Of a stretch of DNA of 64,000 nucleotides, positions 11,191 to 20,430 are shown piece after piece. Source of the DNA: Panopea generosa (Eukaryota; Mollusca; Bivalvia; Adapedonta; Hiatellidae); assembly GCA_029582155.1 (NCBI GenBank), contig CM055898.1:21174839-21238838 (forward strand), read 5' to 3'. The position numbers and the translations under genes were made by a program. The notes under the pieces are model-generated. The model saw only the letters and a program-made list of their open reading frames with translations. It was not told the DNA's origin and searched no databases. Position 1 is the first letter of the stretch. The number at the start of each line of letters is the position of its first letter.

Positions 11191-11960
11191 TTTAAGGCAT
11201 GGAGTTAGATTCAAACAATATGATGGTGCGAATCCCTCGCGAAAAGATCAACGAGGTGATTAGGAAAATTTCAGAGGTTTTAGCTAAGAAGAAAACATGC
11301 CTGCGAGCTATGCAATCATTGATCGGTTCTCTGAATTTCTGTTGCAGAGCTATGGTTGCGGGTAGGCCTTTCTGTAGAAGGTTAATACACTCTAGTTGTG
11401 GCATTACCTAGCCTCATCATCATAAACGAGTGAACAAGGGCATCAAGCTTGACTTGGCTATGTGGTTGGAATTCTTTCAGAAATATAATAGGATTGCAAT
11501 TTTTCACGATAGGTTTTGGGTGGCAAACGATGATGTTCAATTGTTAACTGATAATACAGGGGGGGGGGGGGGGCGCCTGACCTTGGTTTTACTTTCAGGG
11601 ACAATGGGCATGTGCGCCATGGCCACTTAGCTGGCATGAAAAGGGTCTCACTCGGGACATTACCATGCTAGAATTATTCCCCATTGTGGTGGCGTTATAC
11701 ATATTGGGGCACCGACTTATTCATAAAAAGATAAAATTTGTTATAATAATGCAGTGGTTCATTATCAATTCAATGACATCGAAATCGGAACAGGTAATGC
11801 GATTAGTCCGCTTATTGACAATGAAATGTTTGCAAATTGATGTTGTATTGAGGCAGTGCATTTAGAAGGGGCGAAAAATCTAATTTCCGATGCTTTATCT
11901 CGCTTACAGTTAAAAACATTCAGACAGCTTGCGCCAGACGCAAATCCAACCCCGTGTGCC
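11191..11960 (+). pseudogene. YR retrotransposon RNase H region
   Basis: The 11199-11411 frame gives 'VLAKKKTCLRAMQSLIGSLN' and 'FCCRAMVAGRPFCRRL', the connection segment between RT and RNase H in YR elements. The next frame has 'LDLAMWLEFFQKYN' and 'QLLTDNTG', where an RNase H Asp sits. The frame is destroyed by a G-run of about 14-15 at 11560-11574. 'MLELFPIVVALYILGHRLIH' supplies the RNase H Glu block, and 'NLISDALSRLQLKTFRQLAP' (about 11876-11935, another frame) is the typical end of this domain before the recombinase linker. At least four frame interruptions are needed. Confidence 0.8.
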
Positions 11961-11964
11961 ATTC

Positions 11965-12799
11965 CGGCCCATCTGTGGAGTGTCTTCGAACCAGGGCGCA
12001 GCAGCTATTAAATGCAGGCATTGCTGCTAATACATCCCTTACTTATAGAACCGCTCTCTGTGCATTCGAAAAATTTCGTCAATTATACGCAATCTCACCA
12101 AATTTGCCAGCAATGTCGAAGTAAATTGTTATGTTTATCTCATATTGTTTTGCAATTGGCTTGGCTCATCAATCCATAGCAACGTAAATAGCGGGCATAA
12201 GTTATTATCATAAGCTTAATAACTGGGTTGATCTTGGAGAGGTTTTCATTATAAAGAAATTGATGGAAGGTTGCCGCCGCTTACGCAGATCTAATGACAA
12301 GAGTGCACCCATTTCGGCTAAAATGCTATCTGATATTTGTTCTTCATTATCCTCGGTATGTCATAGCCTATATGAGACTAAGCTCTTTAAAGCTGCTTTT
12401 TATTGGCCTATTTTGGTTTATTCAGATTAAGGATCTCAAGAACATTATACTATCACTAAGATCATCCAAAACAAATCAAAGGGGCCCGCCGACTATTCTT
12501 AAAATCCCCCATGATGAAGACCCTCTAATCTGCTTTGATAGTTTTATTGCTCAGTTAGGCAACACTTGAGGGGGACATTGATTTGCCATATGGACAAACG
12601 CCCTGTCACAAGAACGCAATTCACTGACGTATTGTTAAAATGCATAAAGTTTGTAAACCCAAAAAAGGGCTTTTTTCGTTCTCATAGCTTTAGAATTGGT
12701 CGGGCAACAGAGCTGGCATCTAAGAGGGTGTCGAGTGAAGTTATTATGAAATTGGGCCGTTGGCGTTCTAATGCCTATCCACGCTACATACGCACCTAG
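11965..12799 (+). pseudogene. YR retrotransposon tyrosine recombinase
   Basis: The linker 'SLTYRTALCAFEKFR' (12036-12080) resembles the SAM-like N-terminal domain of YR elements. The catalytic part holds 'IILSLRSSKTNQRGPPT' (12442-12492), then 'HMDKRPVTRTQFTDVL'. The box II region is 'RSHSFRIGRATELASKRV', with the H-x-x-R pair in 'HSFR' (about 12685), then 'IMKLGRWRSNAYPRYIRT' with the putative nucleophile Tyr in 'PRYIR' (about 12785). In live elements this enzyme inserts a circular cDNA by recombination without making a target-site duplication. The copy is split into at least three frames, so only the C-terminal 77 residues read through. Confidence 0.88.
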
Positions 12800-12819
12800 T
12801 TAGGAACACAAAACAAACA

Positions 12820-13431
12820 CAAATACAGAATATAGAAGAATATAACTTTCGTTTAATTCTCAGTGCAGGTGTATGGATATTCGGTAACTCCATTTTTTTT
12901 GGCCGGCCGAAGAGCAATTGATTTAGGAAGGCCAAATTTGAGAATCTCGTTTGATCAACACATTGGCTGGTATGGTATAAGGGGAATGTCATGGGGAAAT
13001 TTTAATCACAGCTTACAGCTTACAGTGCTGTTTCAAATACCTCCTTCTGCCGTAGTCATAAATTTGGTTGGTAATGACATCATGTCAATGTCTATTTTTA
13101 AACTCACTAAATTGATTAGGACGGGTGTTAATTATTTAACGGCGGCATTTCCTAATACTTACTTCATATGATTTGATATAATCCAGAGGGTACACTGAGA
13201 TATTGATGAAAGTTTGAATGTCCTAGCTGAGCAAAAAAGGAGAAGAATAAATCGTTTTGGAAGGCAAAAAGTGATGCGTGCAGCTGGAGTCAGAGGTGAT
13301 TCCTTCGTTGCGGACATAGAATTTACTACCCATGGTTTCTTCAGGCCTGATGGTGTCCACCTTTCTGAAGTTGGTCTTGAAATGTTAATGGATGCATTAA
13401 GAGATGCAGTAATTTCTAAGCTGGGTCGTTA
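12820..13431 (+). pseudogene. SGNH-hydrolase domain downstream of the YR
   Basis: All four SGNH signature blocks can be found in order. Block I is 'GVWIFGNSI' (about 12870-12895; usually F-G-D-S, here N-S, with the nucleophile Ser kept), in a frame that shifts at the T-run just after. Block II is the Gly in 'GIRGMSWGNF'. Block III is the Asn in 'VINLVGNDI' (about 13060-13080). Block V is 'FRPDGVHLSEVG' with Asp and His (13340-13380). The middle frame is 12863-13171 and the end is 13214-13431, separated by a frameshift or short gap. Its role in transposition is not known; lipid- or ester-hydrolase activity is family knowledge only. Position right after the YR argues it belongs to the element. 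Confidence 0.82.
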
Positions 13432-14055
13432 AATTTTTGGCGGATAAATTTTCTATTTTTAAGGCAAATTTATAGTGGCAGAAAAAAATTAACAGCCGGG
13501 GGGTCGGTCGTGTGTGCGCCTTTACAATTTCGTCACAACTATGGTTCTTAGTAGGAAATCATTTGGTGACTAAAAGATTGTATTCATAACAACTAATATT
13601 CGGGTGGTTGCTCCCTCTGGCAGAGTGGCAGTTTCGACTGCATCGCCTTTGCAGGTGGGAGTTTTTTGTTTGAGTACTGAGTTTTGCTCAATCGCAAAAG
13701 CAGGCAGCTCCTAGGTTTGCTCACATCTTTGGCTGTTATAAGTTGCTAATTGCTAACACTTACGTATTGCCGATTCTTGCTAATATTTTGCCTATTGCTG
13801 ATATCTTGCCCATTGCTGAATTTTGGCTGATCGCTGATATCTTGCCAATTGCTGACATTTTGCTGATTGCTGATATTTTGCCAATTGCTGACGAATAAAT
13901 AAAAATTTGCTATGGTCAGCCATATATAAATGGGCGTGCACATGGTCGCCTCTCGGTTCTTTTTGGGAAAGTTTTATTGTCTCAGCCCGGTGCCATAAAT
14001 ATAATATTTGTAGAGGAACCTGACGAGACAGATTAAAGTTGCGGCCATAATAGTA
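13432..14055 (+). other. Presumed 3' non-coding end of the YR element
   Basis: This region is noticeably less AT-rich than its flank and contains an 18-bp minisatellite. It lies between the hydrolase stop codon and clearly AT-rich unique DNA. YR elements normally carry terminal or split repeats here. I looked for a match to 6120-6240 by eye and did not find a convincing one. Confidence 0.4.
13765..13892. repeat. 18-bp minisatellite inside the YR element 3' region
   Basis: About six to seven units of an 18-bp motif like 'attgctgatatcttgcca' alternate with 'attgctgacattttgctg'. The 18-bp unit is a multiple of three, so a minus-strand frame through it shows a repeated six-residue pattern, but no stop-to-stop gene structure supports coding. 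Confidence 0.85.
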
Positions 14056-14720
14056 TTCCATTATTAATACTGCTAAGATTTATATTGTGTACTTCGCTTT
14101 GATTAATTAAAGTTAATTGAATGTTTATCTTGTTTGTGTTTGTGCATATATGATTCTAGTCCTAAAATAAAAAAGTATTATTATATTATTCATTAGTAAT
14201 ATGAACTAAGGCATTGCCTCTCTTGGGGTCGAACTTCAATTTTATTAGTATAGTAAACAAACAATTATTAAATAAACTTTATAGTACATGTATTATATGT
14301 TTAAGGTAACGTTGCAGTTGATTTAATTATTATCTAATATGTTTCATGTTTATCATAAATAAATCGCTTATTACATGATTGCAACTTCATTCAAGGAACA
14401 ATAACTCTAATTCCTTGGTTTGAAAAACAATAGCAAACGTTGTTATTATCATAAATGGTAGTGAGATATATTGTACATCTCTAGGAGTCTTTTAAAGTTG
14501 TTTTTTTTATTTTGCGTCTCCCGAGTTATAGACAGCAGAAAATATCAAAATAATAAAGAAGCTGTCAATTCACGACTTTTTAATCAAGCTACATAAGTGG
14601 ATGCTGGTCACAAAATTTTTCAGAAGCTTTAGACGTGGGTTATTCTTGTTATTAATGTTTCTCGCATAATATAAATGTCACAGTGTGTACCTAAACTTAT
14701 AGGAGAGAAACATATGTCAA
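14056..14720. other. Non-coding, nothing recognised
   Basis: AT-rich sequence with no recognised gene or ordered repeat. Confidence 0.4.
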
Positions 14721-14797
14721 CAGTCTGGTTAGCTCTGTCGGTAGAGCACTTGTCCTGTAATTGAAAGATCCCGAGTTCGAGTCTGCAATGGCTGCTT
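14721..14797 (+). mobile_element. tRNA-like sequence (SINE head or tRNA pseudogene)
   Basis: A box 'tggttagctctgtcggtaga' and B box 'gagttcgagtc' are both near-consensus and about 40 bp apart, so an internal Pol III promoter is plausible. The D arm pairs (GCTC/GAGC). The anticodon arm around 'cttgtcctgtaattgaaag' does not form a proper five-pair stem and the acceptor ends pair poorly, so it is not a working tRNA. No known SINE body follows. Confidence 0.55.
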
Positions 14798-15584
14798 ATT
14801 TTTCTTGTCTTATTACATATACATAATACATGTCTATACTATAGTTTACACTGTGCAGAGAGCCAGTATGTATTTTTACTGGGGTTTCAAAACAATTTCA
14901 AAACAGATCTTGAAGACATAAGAACCAATCTCAGTATAGCCATTGTCCTTCTATAAGTAACCATAAAATTCTCACAAAATGTTTTAGACTACCTGAGCGA
15001 GGATTGATCCGACAACGTTGGCGGTGAGAAGTAAGTGGTTATTTTACAACAACACTATGGGCAACTCAGCTACAGAATGAATCATTTGTATAATTCTAAA
15101 CGCCAGACATTCATACTGTATTCAAGCATCAATTTTATGACTTAACCAAATGTATATTTTTGGATAAATGTTGGAAACGTCAAGGACACAGGTCTAGACT
15201 AAAAGTTTAAGAGAAGTCTTTGGACATGGCAGTAATTTGAGCCTCCAGCTCCTATGTACCAAGAAAAAAAAATAGCATTATGCATGACTGCATACATAAA
15301 CCAATACATTTTCTTAAGTTCCCAAATTAGCAGCTGAGGCATCCAAATATATAATTTTTTTATGAAACATAGGTTCCCTTCAGTTCTTGTCCAGCCACTT
15401 CTACAATCTGGTTGTAATACTAAACAAGACCAAAAAAAAATAGACAAAAAATATAGACCATGTATGATTATAAACTGCAGTCCATGGAAAATATATTTTT
15501 CGTATTTAAGGCACTTAAAGGCAGTCAGAAAATGCAAGTATGTTAGTTTAAACTTACTTATTTTACTTCGATTGTGAACTTAGA
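14798..15584. other. Non-coding, nothing recognised
   Basis: Open frames on both strands (15199-15537 minus, 15362-15577 plus) overlap each other, have no motif and are AT-driven. No gene is claimed. Confidence 0.4.
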
Positions 15585-15960
15585 CAAACCACGCTTGAAG
15601 TCTTCCTAGGTAGAACCAGTACAAAGCATATGCGGAAAAGGTGTCTTGTTCAAGGAAACCACACATAGCCGCAAAAACCCTGATGCCCCATAAAACTTAA
15701 AATATAAAAGTTGAATTGAAAATGTGAGCAGCCGAAATAAAATTTATGTAATACTGGTACAAACATGCAATAAAACATTGCACTAGCATTTTGCAGCAAA
15801 CATTATAAAAAATTATAAAAGAGAATAATTTCATTAAAAAATAAAACAGACATTTTCACCATATCTTAGCCATCCTTTCTTCATGTTCGCAACTGCTGGG
15901 ATTCGGACCCAGAATTTCTACAAAAGTGTAGATGTGTTTGCCAGTTACACCACAGAAGCA
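15585..15960 (-). mobile_element. tRNA-derived SINE on the minus strand
   Basis: The minus-strand head at 15960-15887 is 74 nt and tRNA-like. It has a perfect T-arm (CTGGG/CCCAG around a TCCGAAT loop), a five-pair TCTAC/GTAGA stem at the anticodon position and a 'TGGTGTAACTGGC' A box. Downstream on that strand, at 15690-15590, lie 'gtttccttgaacaagacacc' and 'actggttctacctaggaaga', words that from memory recur in mollusc SINE bodies. An AT-rich stretch separates head and body words, so the two could be independent. The acceptor stem pairs poorly, arguing against a functional tRNA. Confidence 0.5.
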
Positions 15961-16565
15961 TATCATGTTGTACTAAGATAATGGGCTTAAATATTTACCA
16001 AATCAAATTATGTAAATTAATAGAAATTAATATTTAAAATAGACTAAATTTCTATTAATAAAGTGCACTCTTGTAACACAGCACTACATGTTTGTTTTCT
16101 AATACTATATACATGTAGTATAATATCAAATTTGGTGAAATTTAAAATCAGGTCGACTCTACCTTTTTTGATAGGGGAAAATACTTCAACAATCTGGAAG
16201 CTAATCTTTAATCAAAATATACAAGTATTGATTTCAAGTCTAGTAAAAACATCTAAAGCATCAGCTTTGTGTTTTATGTTAATTTTCACAAAAATATATG
16301 TACTTTATCAAATGGTTAAATTTGAATTTCTCGGTCCCAAATAAATGCCAACCTTTGTAAAATGAATCACACCTTGGGAGTTGATTCAGGTTATATGTAA
16401 AGTCAATAATGTGTCTGATTGTCAATTCAAGTGTTGTGAGGTACTTGCGCGTAAAAAATTAAATAAGTCAAATAATGGCAATAATTTGCATTTTATCCAT
16501 GCAAGAGTTAAATCACTTATTCAATGTAGTATGTTTAATGACTGGAAAGTCTTGTGTTTAGTTTA
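15961..16565. other. Non-coding, nothing recognised
   Basis: Two open frames of 93 and 61 residues (16063-16344, 16381-16566) have no motif or splice context. Likely chance frames. Confidence 0.35.
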
Positions 16566-16870
16566 AATTAAAATCAAATACGTTGAGTGGTTGATGAAGT
16601 ATGGACTAGATGGAACTTGCAAACAAAACTTTAACCAGAATTTCTTAGCTAAACAAGGGCAATACTTTGTATTACATTAATGCAATTGTTATCTAACTTA
16701 GTTATTGTAGTATGTTTAATGACTGGGGAATGTTGTGTTAAGTTTCAAGTCAATACATGCAATAGTTATTGAGATTGGGACTTGCACACAAAGCTTCAAC
16801 CAAGGTGGGACACTGACGCCCGGGTGAGAAGAATAGCTCTCTTTATCCTTCGAACAGTCAAGATAAAAAA
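16566..16870 (+). repeat. Dispersed repeat with internal duplication
   Basis: The block holds two related passages, 'gtatggactagatggaacttgcaaacaaaactttaacc' (about 16598) and 'attgggacttgcacacaaagcttcaacc' (about 16774). Each is preceded by a 'tttaatgactgg' phrase (16535 and 16716). It ends 'tgacgcccgggtgagaagaatagctctctttatcc'. The ending matches, from memory, a very abundant bivalve repeat. No coding. Confidence 0.55.
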
Positions 16871-17104
16871 ACAATTTAAAAACTGTTTACGGCAACAAAG
16901 ACAACTCCGTTAGAATTTACAATGTATTACCAAAACTCTAATGAAAACAAAGCAAAAGGCCAACTAACAATAAATGTATGTTATCAGTACTGTTCTCTGA
17001 TAGAAATAATTATATCATGACATGAACAGGGAGGTTACTGACTTATATTTATATAATTATATGAGTACATACGTAGTTGGAAACCGTAATTTATAAAATG
17101 TTTT

Positions 17105-17345
17105 TAAACAAGAGGTCCATGGGCCTTAACAGTCATGTGATTATCCAAAAAACATTCACATCAATCTATTCAGTCGTAAGAAATAACTTATTGTCAATTT
17201 ATCTGATATATATATATTATATAGATTTAGTAAAGTAGGCCTCACTCCAAGGGCAAAACCGTGTGACCCTGAGACATACAGTACAGAATTTTTATAAATG
17301 ATCCATATATGTCCATGATTATCTCACTATTTGTTTTCCAGTGCT
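17105..17345 (+). repeat. Dispersed 'AACAAGAGGTCCATGGGCC' repeat
   Basis: It starts 'acaagaggtccatgggcctt' and runs through 'aagtaggcctcactccaagg' to 'ccatatatgtccatgatt'. The opening phrase is, from memory, a common bivalve repeat start. Parts resemble the minus-strand reading of the 0.9-1.4 kb repeat ('tttagtaaag'). Confidence 0.5.
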
Positions 17346-17607
17346 TCTCCTATAATGAGAAAAAGATTTTCCTAGTTTACCTTACTTTGACCGTTTTCAC
17401 AATTTTGATTCACCCGTGTGTACCAATGCTGCATAAAATATACCATTACAGTTACTGTTACGGTTTTTGAGAAGAAGTCGAAAAAGTCAATTGTTTACGC
17501 AAGTATGATGATGGACAAAAGGTCCATTTAGACAAAGTCTCAGGAGACCTAAAAAGACAGACTGAGATTAAAGTTGAGGGCATAATGGTAGATTGAATGC
17601 ATTCAAA

Positions 17608-17838
17608 GGGTCCTCTGTGACAGAGTGGTCTAAGGCGCCATCTCAAGATCACTTATTTCTCACCGCTAAGGTGATATGTTCTAATCCCGCTCAAAAAACT
17701 GTATGTGAGGAAGTTTCCAGTTATTTGCGGAAGGACAGTAGTTGTACTCAGTCTGAGAACTTCCTCCACCAGCAAAACTGGATAAGCCATATATAACCTG
17801 AAATGTGTTGAAAATGGCGTTAAACTCGACAAAGAAGG
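17608..17838 (+). mobile_element. tRNA-derived SINE, copy 2 (best preserved)
   Basis: The head has A box 'cagagtggtctaaggcgcc' (17621-17639) and B box 'atatgttctaatcccgc' (17674-17690), the long-variable-arm layout of a Ser/Leu-type tRNA. The body reads 'gaggaagtttccagttattt', 'gcggaaggacagtagttgt', 'gagaacttcctccaccagca', and the tail 'aactggataagccatatata' and 'tgttgaaaatggcgttaaac'. It shares this order with copies at 5.9 kb and, in reverse, at 37.7 kb. Predicted to be transcribed by Pol III from the internal boxes, if at all. Confidence 0.8.
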
Positions 17839-18928
17839 AATGCATTTAAATCACTGTTCTCATTTATTAAAGTTTTATATCTGTTATATTAACTACTATA
17901 TGCCACACCATGTGTATCAATACATTTGATTGTTATCATCAAGATGGACCAAGCTCATTCGCCATATTTGGCCAGGTCATCCTACAAAAATGTTTGATTG
18001 TAGTGCCTCGACTCAGTATTTTAAAAAGAAATGGACAGATATCATGAAAAATAAAATTTATATATTTGAAAGGCAATAAAAAGTTGAAGAAGCTGCTATA
18101 TTAGCGAGTAGGTTGGAGCACAGCAAATACATGCCCTACTTGTTTTATTTTGATGCCAGAATGCAACCCTCCATTACTGAGAACATTTCCGTGCTAAAGA
18201 TCACGTACCTGTCACATGTGAAGCTGTTGGTTCAAATCAAGCTATAAACATACAATGTATTTGAGTCAACCAATATATCCTGAAAGGTTCTACTCAGACT
18301 TACTTTTTGGTATATTCAGGAGACCTTCCGATACCTTTTTATGTTCATGCTCATTATTGCACAGAGAGTTTAGCTTGCATTGTCACTACAAGGCACTGTT
18401 CACCCATCATCAACTTCTACATGCACACTTTTTCCCCAATGCCATTAACAATTACCCAGGGCTGTTATCAAAATTAGGACTCTGGGTAGTGATAATGCCC
18501 TGCCTAAATGAATTCTGAGTATTGTTAACGCCCTTCTCATCTGAATTATGCAAGGAATGTGAATATGAGCCCAATGTAACAGTGATAATAGACAAAATTA
18601 AGTAAAGATATACTATATTTAGTACCATGCGTTATAATGTTGTTAAAATCCCTTCCACTGACAGTGCTGTACAATTCTATAGCCGGATGTTCTGGACAAG
18701 TAGGAAATTGTACAAGTCACTGTCAAAGTAGAAATATATACACGTCAGGCTTTATAAATGTTTAGTCTCTTTAATAAGTTTAATTGGTGCACATACACAT
18801 GGCGATTAATTACCACTGACCAGTTAATCGCTACTCTGGATCAATTATCATTCAATTATCTCCAGGCGGTATTCAATAAGATGTCATATACATAGCTGTT
18901 TTAATGGCAACATTTATAAGCAGTATAA
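17839..18928. other. Non-coding, nothing recognised
   Basis: No recognised element. An 87-residue open frame at 18255-18518 has no motif. Confidence 0.4.
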
Positions 18929-19135
18929 GCTGGTTAGCCCCATTACCTCAGTCGGTAAATCACAAAACTTCTAGCATCGAGGTTGTGGGTTAGATCCCCG
19001 GGGCTGGTCAATTAAAACCAGTCGTTCCGATGGGACTTTAAATCGAGGATCCGTGTGGCGGTGCTATACACTGAGCACACTGAAGAACCAGAAGAAACAT
19101 ACAATGGGTTTCAATCTGTATCCTGCACTATCCCC
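18929..19135 (+). mobile_element. tRNA-derived SINE with a conserved central core
   Basis: The head has A box 'tacctcagtcggtaaatca' and B box 'gtgggttagatccccg' (18985-19000). The centre reads 'tccgatgggactttaaatcg', 'aggatccgtgtggcggtgct', 'acactgaagaaccagaagaa' (19025-19100). A 'GATGGGACTTTAAACCGAGG...GAAGAACC' core is what I recall for the MetaSINE superfamily of invertebrate SINEs. The superfamily name is inference from memory; the tRNA head is directly visible. Confidence 0.65.
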
Positions 19136-19179
19136 CTGGAACCTAAAAAGATTAACACTCCTCGGGTAATCGCCAATAT

Positions 19180-19580
19180 GGGATGTTTATGTCCGTAAAA
19201 TAATGTAGGTAACCTACTTTCGCACCAAAAACCATGACAACTACAAATATTTAAAACAATGTTGATGTTTACAAAGACTTGTATAGCAGGATAGGAAACT
19301 TGCATCTCCTGACTAAATGTTGATAAAATAGCACACAAAGGATTACTAATTTCGCATGAGCGTCTACAAAATCTCACCTAGTTGCTTTTCATCTCTATTT
19401 AATTCCTTAATGTTTATGTCTATAAATTTTAGGTTAGCAACTTTCGCAGCACACACTATGACAAATACAGATATCAAAACATATGGTAGATGCTTATGTC
19501 TGTAAAATGTTTGGTAAGTGATTTTCGTGCCATATACCATGACATCTACAGATATAAAAAAAATGGTTGCGGTTTACGTT
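19180..19580. repeat. Three diverged ~85-bp repeat units
   Basis: Copies at about 19184-19275, 19411-19493 and 19494-19580 share 'ttatgtc[ct]gtaaaat', then 'ggtaa' or 'ggttagcaa', 'ttttcg', 'ccatgac' or 'ctatgac', 'ctacagatat' and a closing 'tgtt..tgtttac'-like end. The last two are adjacent; the first is separated by about 135 bp. Confidence 0.6.
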
Positions 19581-19739
19581 CTCTCAACACACTGCGAGTT
19601 TCGGTCCGACTGTAGCTTCAATTTTACATGCTTTGGCCCACGGGTGATGGTGGTTTCATCAACCTGCCAGTTCATCTACTTTAATTTTGTGTTAAAAACA
19701 GGTAGTGGTTTTGTCAACCTTAATTTAGTATAGTGTAAC

Positions 19740-19995
19740 GTGGCACACAAGAACACTGACAATTGTGGATAGGTGAGAACCAGTAATGGTCTGTTGAATT
19801 AACTAGGGCTATAATTATGTAATTGAAATGTAATAATGAGTAATTAAATATTCAGCATTAGTTTCTTGTAGCTTATTTAAAACAATTTTAGGCAAAACAC
19901 TAATCAATAACATAAATATCACCAACATTGCCGATGAAACAATCAACAACGTGGATATTGTCAAATGTGCAGGAAATTAAAATACACATACGCGA
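19740..19995. other. Non-coding, nothing recognised
   Basis: No gene or repeat recognised. Confidence 0.35.
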
Positions 19996-19999
19996 TGTA

Positions 20000-20282
20000 G
20001 TGAAACTGTGAATGTACATTGGTCACTAACATCAGCTTTGCTGTTAAGCTTTTACAGCAATGTGGTTAAAGTGCACTGACTGTATTGGAGTTAAGCAACG
20101 ATGTAGTGTTAGTACTTGGATGGGTGACCGATGTTACTTTAATGGCGACGAGGATTAACTTTCAAACCTGTGCCTGCACGAATCTCTCTTTCTTTGGAAT
20201 GGTTTGCGATATGGCCATGAACTGCGGAAAGCCACAGGCTGTCTGTTGGGTATAAGCCCTAAAGGCAGAGAGTGGAAGAGTG
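20000..20282 (+). repeat. 5S-rRNA-derived repeat unit, copy 1
   Basis: Positions 20048-20150 read as a decayed 5S rRNA. 'agttaagcaacgatgtag' (A box and intermediate element) and 'tacttggatgggtgaccg' (C box) are near-identical to the internal promoter of animal 5S genes. The 5' part ('tttacagcaatgtggttaa') aligns loosely to the 5S start. The 3' stem cannot pair with the 5' end, so it is not a functional 5S gene. The ~130 bp that follows is unrelated to 5S and may be a SINE body or spacer. With copy 2 it forms a direct repeat of period 281. Confidence 0.8.
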
Positions 20283-20430
20283 TAGTGAGTGTACATATAG
20301 GTCACTTATAAGTCTTTCTGTTAAGGTAGCTTTTACAGCGACATGGTTGATGTGCACTGACTATATTGGAAGTTAAGCAACGATGTACAAGGTATGTACT
20401 TGGATGGCTGACCGATGTCACTTAAGCGAT
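20283..20430 (+). repeat. 5S-rRNA-derived repeat unit, copy 2
   Basis: The copy begins with the same lead-in as copy 1 ('gtagtgag...gtcact...ctgttaag'). It carries 'ttttacagcgacatggttga', 'ggaagttaagcaacgatgta' and 'tacttggatggctgaccgat'. Both 5S promoter boxes survive with one or two changes each. The unit ends at about 20430, where unique AT-rich DNA starts, so this copy lacks the downstream body seen after copy 1. Sharing of about 45 bp upstream of the 5S part shows that the repeated unit is larger than 5S itself. Confidence 0.78.

Larger units (their letters stand above)
6200..14055 (+). mobile_element. Decayed Ngaro/DIRS-type YR retrotransposon
   Basis: Reading left to right on the + strand are a gag-like protein with a Cys/His cluster, a reverse transcriptase, RNase H, a tyrosine recombinase, and an SGNH hydrolase. 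That order, with a YR instead of a DDE integrase, defines YR retrotransposons. The hydrolase after the YR is, from the literature as I recall it, typical of animal Ngaro elements. All domains are split by frameshifts and stops, so the copy is dead. A minus-strand LINE (7536-10897) interrupts the RT. No split direct repeats or inverted repeats were identified by eye, so both outer limits are estimates; the right one is set at the end of the GC-richer 3' non-coding block. Confidence 0.85.

Noticed and set aside
6200..14055. Endogenous retrovirus or LTR retrotransposon
   Set aside because: No LTRs, no aspartic protease, DDE integrase or envelope; a tyrosine recombinase is present instead.
13746..14061. 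Gln/Ala/Lys-repeat frames on the minus strand
   Set aside because: They arise from an 18-bp minisatellite in the 3' part of the YR element; no start or homology support.
14721..14797. Functional tRNA gene
   Set aside because: A and B boxes are good, but the anticodon and acceptor stems do not pair.
15887..15960. Functional Lys-type tRNA gene on the minus strand
   Set aside because: T and anticodon stems pair, but the acceptor stem does not and the anticodon loop has the wrong length.
16063..16566. Two open frames as possible exons
   Set aside because: AT-driven, no splice signals or motifs, and beside a dispersed repeat.
20048..20150. Functional 5S rRNA gene
   Set aside because: Only the internal promoter region is well kept; the terminal helix cannot form.
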